Below, piece by piece: positions 9,326 to 15,418 of a stretch of DNA of 15,418 nucleotides. The first letter of the stretch is position 1; each line of letters opens with the position of its first letter. The stretch spans positions 1-15,418 of the forward strand of contig NZ_JBQCGW010000005.1 of the NCBI RefSeq assembly GCF_051955275.1, in the 5' to 3' direction. Under the pieces are notes generated by a model. The model saw only the letters and a list, made by a program, of their open reading frames with translations, was not told where the DNA came from and made no database searches. A program made the position numbers and the translations under genes. The DNA is from Pseudobacter sp051955275 (lineage in GTDB: Bacteria > Bacteroidota > Bacteroidia > Chitinophagales > Chitinophagaceae).

Positions 9326-9338
9326 GCCTGCGGCAGGC
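9326..9338 (-). terminator. Possible short terminator hairpin after the GntR gene
   Basis: GCCTG-CCG-CAGGC forms a compact GC-rich stem-loop about 40 bases past the GntR stop. On the minus strand it is followed by TGATGATTTTTG, so the T run starts several bases after the stem. This is a weak intrinsic terminator in the 99-base spacer before the repeat lipoprotein. The remainder of that spacer would have to hold any promoter for the lipoprotein operon, and no strong consensus is visible. Confidence 0.35.
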
Positions 9339-9377
9339 GGGAAATACTCAATTTGTAGTAGGGAGGGAAACGGAAGC

Positions 9378-10076
9378 TTATTTTTCCAGTTCCTGCAGCC
9401 TGTCGAAATGCGGCTTCAGGTGCTCATACATGCCGTTCTTGAAGTCTTCCTTGGTGCCTTTTTTGAGGATCTGCACCAGGTCCAGGTGATTCACTTTACC
9501 GGATATTTTCTTCTTTTCTAACGTTACCACATAGCCGAAGATCGGCAACAGCATGCTCTGGAAGCGCTTCAGGGTATTGTTACCGGTCATTTCATACAAT
9601 TTGCCATGGAATTCGATTTCAGACTTGATGCGGAATTGTTTGCCGGAATCATATTTCTCGGCTTTGGCGATGGCTTCCAGCTCTTCTACGTCCTTATCTG
9701 TTTTGCGGAGGAAGAGCAGATCGGCCAGTCCCATTTCCAGGACCAGCCGCAGTTCAAAGATATCCTGCAGGGTGTCTTTATCGATGATGAGGGGGTCCAG
9801 TACTTTTTCGAAGGCGCCGAGGATATCGGGTTTGGTGAGCACCATGCCCCGTTTCTTTTTGGATTCGATCATACCCAGCATGCGCAGGCGGCTCAGCGCT
9901 TCGCGCAGCACATTGCGGCTGACGCCCAGGGCCTCGGCCAGTTCCGCCTCCGTAGGCAATGCATCACCGGGCAGAAAGGGCTTATTCTTCAGGTATTCCC
10001 GCAGTTTCACTTCCACCATATCAGCCATGGTGGTAGAAACAATCTTCTCTAATCCATTGTAAGAATTGGACGCCAT
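9378..10076 (-). CDS. GntR-family transcriptional regulator, FadR subfamily with FCD domain
   Basis: A 232-residue repressor-like protein. The N-terminal winged helix (about 14-80) contains PGDALPTEAELAEALGVSRNVLREALSRLRMLGMIESKKKRG, a textbook GntR DNA-binding domain. The all-helical C-terminal FCD domain (about 95-230) carries H157 (EFHGKLYEMTGN), H197 and H219 (MYEHL). Their 40- and 22-residue spacing fits the metal-binding histidines of this fold, so a metal and probably a small carboxylate ligand are expected. Members of this subfamily control sugar-acid, fatty-acid or amino-acid metabolism, and Bacteroidota often carry them beside SusC/SusD genes. The gene is 51 bases from the upstream peptidase stop. 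Minus-strand TACTTTCG (10106-10099) resembles a -7 element. Its own operator is not obvious, but the palindrome at 3079-3103 has the right core. The ligand is unknown. Confidence 0.92.
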   Translation of the reverse strand: MASNSYNGLEKIVSTTMADMVEVKLREYLKNKPFLPGDALPTEAELAEALGVSRNVLREALSRLRMLGMIESKKKRGMVLTKPDILGAFEKVLDPLIIDKDTLQDIFELRLVLEMGLADLLFLRKTDKDVEELEAIAKAEKYDSGKQFRIKSEIEFHGKLYEMTGNNTLKRFQSMLLPIFGYVVTLEKKKISGKVNHLDLVQILKKGTKEDFKNGMYEHLKPHFDRLQELEK

Positions 10077-10127
10077 TCACGTAACAGTTTGGTCACGAAA
10101 GTAGTCTTTTTGCCCCACATAAGTATT

Positions 10128-11381
10128 TTATTGTCCCCGGATGACGGCCAGTACCTGGTCTATCCAGCTGCTTCCTGCTTTCAGAATTATATCCGGGCGA
10201 AGGCCGGTATCTTCATATGGTAAGAAATTGCCATCATCTTTCATATCCGTAGGATACAACGCCAGCTTGCCTCCCCCGAAATAATGGGTATTGCCGTAAT
10301 TGTTTCCATAGGCCATGGTGCCATTGGTGGTCTGCCCCAGCATGAGCACCTGCTGTTCCCGCCGCAGCAGGATGGCGAACTGTTCCGCATTGCTGTAGGT
10401 CGCCTGGTTGATCAGGGCATAGACCCTGCCCTTCTTCAGATACCCTCTCAATAGTTTCAGGTATTTCATGGAAGCCTTGAAGCCTCCGCCCCCGTTGTTG
10501 CGCAGGTCAAGCACCAGGGTGCCGGCGGACAGGGAGTCCCGGATGCTTTCGTAAAACCGCTCCGATTCTTTCAGGCGTTCGGGGAAAGTGGAAAAGCTGC
10601 CCAGGCGCAGGTATTGTATATCGTTAGTAAGCCATCGCAGGCTGAATGCAGGTTCCGTATACGGGATCTCTTCATAGTTCTTCCGGCGGAGATCTTTTTT
10701 CCAGCCGCCTTTGGAGAGGCCGCCATTCACGAAGCGTTCATTCCTGTACAGCATGAAATTTTTGGTAAGGGCCTGTGCATGCCATGCTCTCAGCCTTTCA
10801 GGCCCAACCTCACTAAGGATGAAAGCGATCTGCCCGGGCTCCCAGTTGATCAGACCACTGTGCAATATCACTCCTACCAGGCTGTCTTTTTTTTCAGTGC
10901 GGAAAAGCCCTGCCTGTAACTGCTCCCCATACCAGTAAATTCCTTCGAGACTGTCAGCCGGCCTGGCGGCCAGCGCCGTTTTCAGGGAATCCAGAGAGAG
11001 ATGGACGCGCGGAAAATCGCGGTACCAGGGCACCTTGCGCCATTGCTCCAGGAAGGCCGGGTCATTCAGCTGCGCATACTTATAGTCCAGTTCCGGCTGC
11101 TGGTAAAAGAACAGGTGATTGTCGTTCAACGCCAATACCAGCCTGCTTTGCAGCAGGAAGCACTGAAGCGGGTCCGATATGCCGGCGGCTTCCTGCCGGA
11201 CTGCAGTATACATTTTCGCATATTCTTTTCCGTTATCACCTTTCATCTGCTGCCTGAAAGAAGGCAGTTTTTTCAGGAGGTCATAGAGTGTGTCAAGGGA
11301 GGCTGCACAGGACAAAGAGGATTGCGCAGTTGCCTGCATCAGACATAAAGAGGCCATGGCGGCCAGCAGAATTTTCATCAT
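10128..11381 (-). CDS. S41-family (tail-specific / tricorn-like) serine peptidase, secreted
   Basis: A 417-residue protein with a signal peptide (MMKILLAAMASLCLMQATAQ); either of the two adjacent ATGs (11381 or 11378) could start it. An N-terminal helical region contains LVLALNDNHLFFY (D87, H89), which resembles the early L-x-D-x-H motif of S41 proteins. The C-terminal catalytic domain (about 250-400) has YLRLGSFSTF, LVLDLRNNGGGGF (289-301) and INQATYSNAEQFA, where S330 is the expected nucleophile and E333 follows in the SNAE form. GQTTNGTMAYGN and a final DTGLRPDIIL follow. No PDZ domain is evident, and the lysine of CtpA-type enzymes is not seen, so a Ser-His type is more likely. It starts 34 bases after the stop of the small lipoprotein upstream and may be co-transcribed with it. 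The substrate is unknown. Confidence 0.8.
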   Translation of the reverse strand: MMKILLAAMASLCLMQATAQSSLSCAASLDTLYDLLKKLPSFRQQMKGDNGKEYAKMYTAVRQEAAGISDPLQCFLLQSRLVLALNDNHLFFYQQPELDYKYAQLNDPAFLEQWRKVPWYRDFPRVHLSLDSLKTALAARPADSLEGIYWYGEQLQAGLFRTEKKDSLVGVILHSGLINWEPGQIAFILSEVGPERLRAWHAQALTKNFMLYRNERFVNGGLSKGGWKKDLRRKNYEEIPYTEPAFSLRWLTNDIQYLRLGSFSTFPERLKESERFYESIRDSLSAGTLVLDLRNNGGGGFKASMKYLKLLRGYLKKGRVYALINQATYSNAEQFAILLRREQQVLMLGQTTNGTMAYGNNYGNTHYFGGGKLALYPTDMKDDGNFLPYEDTGLRPDIILKAGSSWIDQVLAVIRGQ

Positions 11382-11415
11382 GCGATAAGGTTGGTGACCC
11401 GCTGAATATAATCAT

Positions 11416-12126
11416 TTAATCCTGCTTCAGGAAATCCAGCAGTTGCCTCCCTGTTTCATCGATGGTGAGCAGAACGGCTTCATGCTGCACGCGGTTGGCC
11501 GCCTGGTTATTGTCGAGCTCGGATTTCATCTTCTTCGAAAACTGATCTTTTGTAACGATGGTGGAGAACGGCACCATGCCTGTCCGCACATCCAGCAGGA
11601 TCAACTGCGTGGTGGCAAAGGCTTTCAGGTCGGGACTCGAAAACATCTTATACCGGGAATATATATCGCTGCTGATGCTGTATACCACCACTACATCGGC
11701 CTGCAGGCGCACGGCGGCTTCGCGGAGCTGCGTGAAGCCCGGATTTTTGCTGACCACTATCTCGGGGATCACTGACACTTTCTTTACGCGGTCGCTCTGG
11801 CGGATCCTGTTGGTGAAGGAATCCAGGTAACTCTGTTGTGTTTTCAGATAATCTTCATCGTTAGAGAAGTAATTATACCTGCGCGGCGAGGTATTGCTGT
11901 TATCGATCCTGACCATTGCCACGCGGATGCTGCCGGGCAGCCTGTAACTGGCATCCAGCAGTTTCTGGATATTTTCTTCTGAAATAGTGGAATTCCTGTC
12001 GGAAAAAAGGGACTGTGTGATCATCGTGTCTCCATAATTGCCGGAGTAATTGTCTGCAGCGGCCTGTCGGTAAGTGCCACAGGAAAAGAGGAAGAAAAGT
12101 ACCGGAAGGGTAGCAATGAATTTCAT
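11416..12126 (-). CDS. Small periplasmic lipoprotein of unknown function
   Basis: This 236-residue protein has a clear lipoprotein signal (MKFIATLPVLFFLFSC, lipidated cysteine 16). The mature part reads like a compact alpha/beta domain: SIRVAMVRID, then RVKKVSVIPEIVV, LREAAVRLQADVVVVYSISSDIY, and a strand pair ATTQLILLDVRTGMVPFSTIVT. This pattern is reminiscent of the 'rhombotarget lipoprotein' type of uncharacterised proteins and of TolB-N/CsgG-like folds, but I cannot assign it. It is the first of the minus-strand genes. Minus-strand TATATTTTG (12155-12147), about 20 bases upstream of the ATG, is one base longer than the -7 consensus TAnnTTTG and could be part of its promoter. The S41 peptidase follows after 34 bases, so a shared envelope role is possible. 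Confidence 0.7.
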   Translation of the reverse strand: MKFIATLPVLFFLFSCGTYRQAAADNYSGNYGDTMITQSLFSDRNSTISEENIQKLLDASYRLPGSIRVAMVRIDNSNTSPRRYNYFSNDEDYLKTQQSYLDSFTNRIRQSDRVKKVSVIPEIVVSKNPGFTQLREAAVRLQADVVVVYSISSDIYSRYKMFSSPDLKAFATTQLILLDVRTGMVPFSTIVTKDQFSKKMKSELDNNQAANRVQHEAVLLTIDETGRQLLDFLKQD

Positions 12127-12689
12127 GGTTTAAAAGTTTAGGCACGCAAAATATAAAGTTCATCCCGTACCCGCAGGCTAATGGTTTCTCAATTAACAAT
12201 CATTTACTGGATCAGCGGTGTCGCCGCAGAAATCTCTTCAACCAATAATTCCCGGGCATGTTTTGCGTCCTGGCAGGGGAAGCAGCCGCTAAACCAGGCC
12301 AACAGCAGGAGCCCACTTCCCGGGAATTGTCCCAATTGAATGAATTTCAGCACAAGTGACCATTCCCAAACATGGCATGGACGGAACATCCCAAAAAAAT
12401 CAAGGCCTTTTCAGTTCAGTAAACCCAACCAGAAATAGCCGCTTCTGTTGAATGGAAGCCTTCTTCCCTGGTTCATTTTTCTACAAATACGCCACTGCTG
12501 GTATTTATAATCAGAAATAACTATATTTGGCTCAGCAGTAAACAGACCGTTATGCCTGGTAACAAAATCCACCAGGCGTACAAAACCCGTAGCAATTCCT
12601 AAGGCTCTCTCTTTTACAGATTTTGTAGCACCGACCAAATAGTGCCATGCGGTGCCCTGTCAGGGCAAGTATGAGCTATTTATTAATCA
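12127..12689. other. Long divergent intergenic region without a convincing gene
   Basis: This stretch separates the minus-strand lipoprotein gene from the plus-strand hybrid kinase, so it should hold both promoters. Two short minus-strand frames (12204-12389, 61 codons; 12411-12638, 75 codons from a TTG) encode nothing I recognise and are probably chance or remnants. A plus-strand TATATTTG (12522-12529) matches the -7 consensus exactly but lacks a clear -33 element. AATTCCCGGG near 12247 recurs inverted near 12318 within a self-complementary TTCCCGGGAA. A 15-base palindrome lies at 12653-12667. No tRNA or other RNA gene was seen. Confidence 0.55.
12653..12667. promoter_or_regulatory. 15-base perfect palindrome upstream of the hybrid kinase
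   Basis: TGCCCTG-T-CAGGGCA is a perfect seven-base dyad around one central base, 22 bases before the TTG and 37 bases before the ATG start candidates of the hybrid kinase. A one-base loop is too small for a full hairpin, so a homodimeric protein-binding site is more likely; a shortened RNA hairpin near the translation start is possible. No binding protein can be named. Confidence 0.4.
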
Positions 12690-14537
12690 TTGAAACTTAA
12701 CGGTATGCTTACATCTGTCATTAACCCATTTGTCCTGCGCTTTTCGCAGCTGAAATCCTGGTGCAGCAGTTCGTGGAAAAAATGGTTACTGCATTGTTCC
12801 AAAGGCAGTGAACATATTGTGGATGAACAGGCCAGGGAACGTTATGCCAAGCTCAACCAGTTCGGTCTGCTGATGACAATGATACTGACCGCCTTCATTC
12901 CCGTATTCCATTTCTTTGCACTTCCCACTCCTGATCTCCGGATCACCCTCGGCATTGTTGTTTATTCAGCCCTTAACGGTCTGGCATGGGCACTGAACAG
13001 GAAATGGAAAAAATCATTCTCTTCCGCCATCGTATTATATTCTTCCACCTGTGTGGCCGTTGCCTACTTCGGAATACTGATGGGGCATTACCTGCACCTG
13101 CAGTTCATGGTATTCTTCATGCTGAGCATCGCCTTCCAGATCTTTCCGGCCGGCAAAACCCGCAACCTGGCAACAGCCGCCGCACTGGGAGTGATCATTC
13201 TGCTGCAGTACAGCTACCTGAATTATCCTCCTTTTGTATACCTCAATCCGGTGAAGGATGCTCTGCGCATCCAGTGGATACAGGGGCTTGCCATGTACAG
13301 CGTGGTGATTATAGTGATCCTCACTTCCTGGACCTACGTGGTGAGCAAGGACAAGAACCTTACTTTGCAAAAATCCAACAGGCATATCAAAACATATATG
13401 GCGCATGTAACACATGAAGTGCGCTCTCCCATCAATGCCATCGGACTGCTGGCCAAAAGGATGCAGAACGAGATCAGGAAGGATCCTAAATTCGCGAGCC
13501 TGGAAACCTATGCGCAGATGCTGAATATGGCCAGCCATAATGCACAACAGGTTATTTCAAATGTGCTCACGCTCTCTGAAATTGAAGCCGGAAAGCAGGA
13601 ACCGAATATCATCACCACTTTCAATGTGAAGATGTTCTTCTCCAAGATCATCAATGTGGCCGGCATCCTCGCCCAGAAAAAAACGATCCGCATCAACCTG
13701 ATGTTTGCAGAAGTACCTTCATTGCTGACCTCAGATCCGCATAAGCTCAGCCATATCATCAATAACCTTCTCTCCAACGCCATCAAGTTCGGCAACAAGA
13801 GAAGTACGGTTATCATCCACGTCAACTGCAACAGTGCACAGAACAGGATGACCATTGAAGTAAGGAACCAGGGCAAACCCATTCCTCCCGATAAAATGGG
13901 CTCTCTTTACGATCCATTCATGCGCGGCCTGAATGGCACGCTGGTGCCGGAAAGCAGCGGCCTCGGGCTCTTCATCACACGCAATAAAGTAAACTCACTG
14001 GGTGGTGAGATCTATGCCCATTGCCAGGACGGCTTCACAACTTTCCGCGTGGAGCTGCCATTGCAACTGGGCAAGCTGCGCGAAATGGATATGAAAGAAG
14101 ATGAAGAGATCATCCAAAGCGATTTCAAAGGCGCACTGGTGCTCATAGCAGAAGATGATGCGCTCAACGCGCGAGCCCTGGCCATCAGCCTGGAATCCTT
14201 TAACTGTAAAGTGGCTATTGCCGAGAATGGCAAAGAACTGCTGGATAAAGCACAGAAACTGAAGCCCGAGCTGATCATCATGGATTACCATATGCCGCTG
14301 ATGAACGGAGAAACAGCCATCCGCCTGCTCAAAGGGCATGAAACACTCCGCGTGATCCCCGTAGTGGTAACTACCGGGGATGTATACACGGAATCGCTGG
14401 ATAAGCTCCTGGCGGCCGGCGCGGAAGACTATATACTCAAACCAATTGAACATATGCCACTGGCCAAAGTACTGAGCCGTTACCTCGGGGCCACCAGGAG
14501 CTTCAATATTTCCACAACACCGGAGAACATCAACTGA
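12690..14537 (+). CDS. Membrane-bound hybrid sensor histidine kinase with C-terminal receiver domain
   Basis: 615 residues from a TTG at 12690 (MKLNGMLTS) or 610 from the ATG at 12705, which I find equally or more plausible; neither has a good Shine-Dalgarno site. Numbering here is from the TTG. After a short cytoplasmic N-terminus there are about five or six transmembrane helices (about 57-77, 84-103, 111-130, 136-153, 160-174, 195-217) with no separate sensor domain. The kinase core has MAHVTHEVRSPINAI with phospho-acceptor H242, the N box around N363 (NNLLSNAIKF), a G1 box in the NQGKPIP form rather than DxGxG (a known variant), and SSGLGLFI as G2. A receiver domain (about 481-600) has E488-D490, phospho-acceptor D532 in IIMDYHMPLMNG, TTGD and K584 (YILKPIEH). 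No output domain follows, so phosphotransfer to another protein is expected. The ligand and partner are not visible. Its stop overlaps the convergent terpene synthase. Confidence 0.9.
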   Translation: MKLNGMLTSVINPFVLRFSQLKSWCSSSWKKWLLHCSKGSEHIVDEQARERYAKLNQFGLLMTMILTAFIPVFHFFALPTPDLRITLGIVVYSALNGLAWALNRKWKKSFSSAIVLYSSTCVAVAYFGILMGHYLHLQFMVFFMLSIAFQIFPAGKTRNLATAAALGVIILLQYSYLNYPPFVYLNPVKDALRIQWIQGLAMYSVVIIVILTSWTYVVSKDKNLTLQKSNRHIKTYMAHVTHEVRSPINAIGLLAKRMQNEIRKDPKFASLETYAQMLNMASHNAQQVISNVLTLSEIEAGKQEPNIITTFNVKMFFSKIINVAGILAQKKTIRINLMFAEVPSLLTSDPHKLSHIINNLLSNAIKFGNKRSTVIIHVNCNSAQNRMTIEVRNQGKPIPPDKMGSLYDPFMRGLNGTLVPESSGLGLFITRNKVNSLGGEIYAHCQDGFTTFRVELPLQLGKLREMDMKEDEEIIQSDFKGALVLIAEDDALNARALAISLESFNCKVAIAENGKELLDKAQKLKPELIIMDYHMPLMNGETAIRLLKGHETLRVIPVVVTTGDVYTESLDKLLAAGAEDYILKPIEHMPLAKVLSRYLGATRSFNISTTPENIN

Positions 14538-15418
14538 TAACAGCGCTGGCCACAGGGTGAAGGCTGGTTTCAGACCAGATGGAACGTTCCCTCTTGTAAC
14601 GTTTTGTAAACACCTGCCACATCCAGGATGCCTGTACTATCTTCTCCATAGTGCCCAGGTGCGTGATCAGCGTATCCGTTTCTTCAGAATGAGGAAGCGC
14701 TTCAATACGCGCATGAAGGCGGTTGGTCAGCGCCAGGAAATCCGTCAGTACATTTTTCACTATGGATGCCGCAAACTGAATGATCTCGGTGAAGCTCATC
14801 TCCGGATTGTTCATGGCTACAGCCATCACCAGGTTAGGGTCCGCATTGCGGTCTATCACCTCTTTCTCGAAAGAGAACAGATCGTTGGTCAGGCAGCCGA
14901 AAAGTGCCGTTGCACGATGGATCCTCCGCAGGTGCGCATCCAGTTTAACTTCAGCCAGCCAGTTCCAGTTGAGGAACTTATTATCACTGTACTCTGCCAG
15001 TGCAATGATATGCGGCATGCCGCTGGTATGCTTTCGCATGCTGATATACTCTTCTACCGTTGGCATATAACCGAGAGCGGCCGCAGAATTATCACGATGC
15101 GTTACCTCGATATGATACAGATACAATTTCAGGAATTCCATGAACCAGGGCAGCGGGGAAATATCCCTGATTGCTGAAAGCATTTCCACATTAGCCAGTT
15201 CAACGCCCAAGGCACCGGGAATGGTCTGCAGCTCCTCATCCAGGTTGGTGATGCGTACGATCAGGTTCCTGGCTTCCTGCTGCTGTTCTTTACTTAGGTA
15301 TTTGTAGATCTCCCGCCCCATGGTATCGTTGAGGTAATAATCAGTGGCCAGGTTTTTTACCAGGGCGGTGGCGCGTTGAAAATCGGTGTCGGGAAACAGG
15401 AAAGTGGCGCTGGTAACG
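14530..15418 (-). CDS. Class I terpene synthase (terpene cyclase), 5' end outside the window
   Basis: The frame is open to the right edge, so the M at 15321 is internal and the start lies beyond the window; about 295 codons are visible. Class I terpene synthases ionise prenyl diphosphates with Mg2+ and cyclise them in the cytoplasm. The NSE metal-binding motif is clear: NDLFSFEKE (14886-14860), fitting NDxxSxxKE. R in SMRKHTSG, 50 residues before it, fits the pyrophosphate-sensor arginine, and TVEEYISMRKHTSG matches the bacterial family pattern. QASWMWQVFTKRY near the C-terminus fits the conserved RY pair. About 148 residues before the NSE motif, where the aspartate-rich motif is expected, the sequence reads DYYLNDTMGRE, with N in place of the first Asp. 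The product, probably a sesqui- or diterpene, cannot be told. There is no visible operon partner, and the gene converges on the hybrid kinase. Confidence 0.8.
   Translation of the reverse strand, partial: VTSATFLFPDTDFQRATALVKNLATDYYLNDTMGREIYKYLSKEQQQEARNLIVRITNLDEELQTIPGALGVELANVEMLSAIRDISPLPWFMEFLKLYLYHIEVTHRDNSAAALGYMPTVEEYISMRKHTSGMPHIIALAEYSDNKFLNWNWLAEVKLDAHLRRIHRATALFGCLTNDLFSFEKEVIDRNADPNLVMAVAMNNPEMSFTEIIQFAASIVKNVLTDFLALTNRLHARIEALPHSEETDTLITHLGTMEKIVQASWMWQVFTKRYKRERSIWSETSLHPVASAVIS

Noticed and set aside
12247..12329. AATTCCCGGG inverted copies as ends of a small mobile element
   Set aside because: Only about 10 bases match, one copy is itself palindromic, there is no target duplication and nothing mobile lies between.
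13035..13547. 170-codon minus-strand open frame
   Set aside because: Antisense to the membrane and kinase regions of the hybrid kinase, with no motif of its own.

Overview
This window looks like chromosome from a Bacteroidota member, most likely the Chitinophagaceae (Chitinophaga/Niastella-like). The reasons are a SusC/RagA-type outer-membrane receptor, a periplasmic-TPR histidine kinase with a NarL-type partner, large surface lipoproteins with a carboxypeptidase-regulatory-like module, promoters resembling TTTG/TAnnTTTG, and little use of Shine-Dalgarno sites. The genus is inferred from protein style only.

Layout. Positions 1-12126 carry seven genes, all on the minus strand. In transcription order they are: a small lipoprotein (12126-11416), an S41-type peptidase (11381-10128), a GntR/FadR-family regulator (10076-9378), a 1130-residue leucine-rich-repeat lipoprotein (9278-5886), a TPR sensor histidine kinase (5857-3881), its LuxR-type response regulator (3875-3198), and a SusC-like TonB-dependent receptor that runs off the left edge. 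The repeat lipoprotein, kinase and regulator are spaced 28 and 5 bases apart and look like one transcript. About 560 bases at 12127-12689 hold no convincing gene. A membrane-bound hybrid histidine kinase follows on the plus strand (12690 or 12705 to 14537). It meets, tail to tail and with an 8-base overlap, a class I terpene synthase on the minus strand that is cut by the right edge.

How the genes may work together. The receptor, GntR regulator and two-component pair resemble a nutrient-uptake locus with local control; this is inference from gene order. The spacer before the receptor gene holds a plausible promoter bracketed by two strong inverted repeats. One of them carries the GTnnnAC core typical of FadR-type GntR sites. 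The lipoprotein/peptidase pair may be a separate unit. The hybrid kinase and terpene synthase are adjacent but convergent, so a functional link is unproven.

Main oddities. The receptor reading frame is broken by two in-frame stops (50-48 and 38-36), although the sequence around and beyond them still reads as conserved SusC C-terminus. The terpene synthase has a normal NSE motif, but its aspartate-rich motif begins N-D instead of D-D.
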